64,000 nt of DNA from Neorhizobium sp. SHOUNA12A (GTDB lineage Bacteria; Pseudomonadota; Alphaproteobacteria; Rhizobiales; Rhizobiaceae), in the NCBI RefSeq assembly GCF_023006505.1, contig NZ_JALBGV010000015.1, positions 28,309 to 92,308 on the forward strand. The letters are read 5' to 3'. The notes under the pieces are model-generated. The model searched no databases. It was not told the origin of the DNA and was given only the letters and a program-made list of their open reading frames with translations. Below are positions 63,167 to 64,000 of this stretch, in pieces. Numbering within the stretch: position 1 is the stretch's first letter; the number at the start of each line of letters is the position of its first letter. A program made the position numbers and the translations under genes.

Positions 63167-64000
63167 ATGCCCGACGACAGTCGCGAGAGTGAAAACAGGC
63201 CTTCGCCGGATGCGCTTCTGGAGCACGCCGAGCGGGAGACCCGCGGGCGGCTGAAGATTTTCCTGGGGGCGGCGCCCGGCGTCGGCAAGACCTACGAGAT
63301 GCTGATGTCCGGCCGCGCCCGCAGGGCGGACGGTCTCGACGTGGTGATCGGCGTGGTCGAAACCCACGGCCGCCAGGAAACCGAGGCGCTGGTCGAGGGC
63401 TTCGAGATCGTGCCCCGCAAGGCGATCGATTATCGTGGCCAGCAGCTCGATGAAATGGACCTCGACGCTATTCTCGCGCGCCGTCCGGCTCTGGTTCTGG
63501 TCGACGAACTTGCTCATACTAACGCCGCCGGCAGCCGCCATCCGAAGCGCTACATGGATGTGCAGGAAATCCTCAGCCAAGGTATCGACGTCTATTCGAC
63601 GCTCAACATCCAGCATGTCGAGAGCCTGAACGACGTGGTGGCACAGATCACCCGTGTCCGGGTGCGCGAGACGGTGCCGGACAGCATCATCGACCGGGCC
63701 GACGACGTCGAGATCATCGATATCACCCCCGACGACCTCATCAAGCGGCTGAACGACGGCAAGGTCTATGTGCCGCAGACGGCGCGGCGCGCGATCGAGA
63801 ACTACTTTTCGCCCGGCAACCTGACGGCGCTGCGCGAACTGGCGCTCCGTCGCACCGCCCAGCGGGTCGACGAGCAGCTCCTCAACCACATGCAGGCGCA
63901 CGCTATTTCCGGCCCCTGGGCTGCCGGCGATCGGGTGCTCGTCTGCCTCGACCACGGCAGGAACGGCGCGAGCCTGGTGCGGTACGCCCGCCGCCAGGCC
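63167..64000 (+). CDS. kdpD: Sensor kinase KdpD, N-terminal part (runs off the window)
   Basis: The first 278 codons of the K+-sensing histidine kinase that controls kdp expression with KdpE. The KdpD domain with Walker A GAAPGVGKTYEML (34-46) and the downstream motifs VVETHGRQETEALV and LVDELAHTN are visible, followed by the start of the USP-like domain (DRVLVCLDHGRNGASLVRYARR). ATG 63167 is preferred; a TTG one codon earlier has better spacing to GGAG. The membrane and kinase regions lie beyond the end. Confidence 0.94.
   Translation, partial: MPDDSRESENRPSPDALLEHAERETRGRLKIFLGAAPGVGKTYEMLMSGRARRADGLDVVIGVVETHGRQETEALVEGFEIVPRKAIDYRGQQLDEMDLDAILARRPALVLVDELAHTNAAGSRHPKRYMDVQEILSQGIDVYSTLNIQHVESLNDVVAQITRVRVRETVPDSIIDRADDVEIIDITPDDLIKRLNDGKVYVPQTARRAIENYFSPGNLTALRELALRRTAQRVDEQLLNHMQAHAISGPWAAGDRVLVCLDHGRNGASLVRYARRQA

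Overview
The window looks like a chromosomal stretch of a member of the Rhizobiaceae (Rhizobium/Agrobacterium/Sinorhizobium group). Evidence: high GC coding bias, an alpha-proteobacterial tRNA-His, and rhizobial marker genes (agl and Entner-Doudoroff genes together, cbrA, phasin, rirA). From memory, the order aceA - regulator - potFGHI - acsA2 - cbrA - phasin - mmsA - rirA resembles the Sinorhizobium meliloti chromosome; this was not checked by alignment. No rRNA, CRISPR array, insertion sequence or prophage is visible. Apart from a few remnants the window is densely packed core genome.

Layout. 1-7.6 kb: the end of an alpha-glucoside ABC transporter operon (aglG', aglA, aglK), a PilZ-like gene, then the reverse-strand zwf-pgl-edd operon, so alpha-glucosides are imported, hydrolysed and sent into the Entner-Doudoroff pathway. 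7.7-12 kb: gamma-glutamylputrescine synthetase and oxidase, and a YhiN-type flavoprotein. 12.3-15.3 kb: a chemoreceptor and a LysR regulator. 15.3-18.5 kb: isocitrate lyase with a small partner gene and a divergent ScfR/RamB-type regulator. 18.6-22.7 kb: potFGHI polyamine uptake. 22.7-27 kb: a DUF6460 protein, an AsmA-family protein and acetoacetyl-CoA synthetase. 27.3-32.1 kb: the large kinase CbrA, phasin (two PhaR-type operators) and tRNA-His.

32.2-35.6 kb holds the most interesting module: an ECF sigma factor with an NrsF-type anti-sigma factor, divergent from a methionine-rich periplasmic peptide, a cytochrome b and a YedY-type molybdoenzyme. Both sides carry the same ECF-type promoter motif. 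The set matches the SigF/NrsF-MrpX-YedY1Z1 hypochlorite defence described in Azospira, here in a rhizobial version with a possible Tat lipoprotein enzyme.

35.6-43 kb: a two-component c-di-GMP pair (sensor kinase plus REC-DUF3369-EAL protein), then a TRAP transporter preceded by a 56-codon remnant of an SsuD-like monooxygenase. 43.4-53.5 kb: a small HTH protein, LysR-ABM monooxygenase-mmsA, a DUF898-M48 protease pair, rirA with an ICE/Irr-like operator, an AbrB-family transporter, a Tad-domain protein and gluconokinase. 53.8-57.1 kb: a TetR regulator and two amine/amino-acid oxidases, one with a C-terminal frameshift. 57.3-64 kb: a run of small membrane proteins leading into kdpF-A-(50-aa ORF)-B-C-D'. 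The 50-aa ORF contains a perfect 17-bp inverted repeat.

All product calls are from reading translations and recalled family knowledge; no database search was run.
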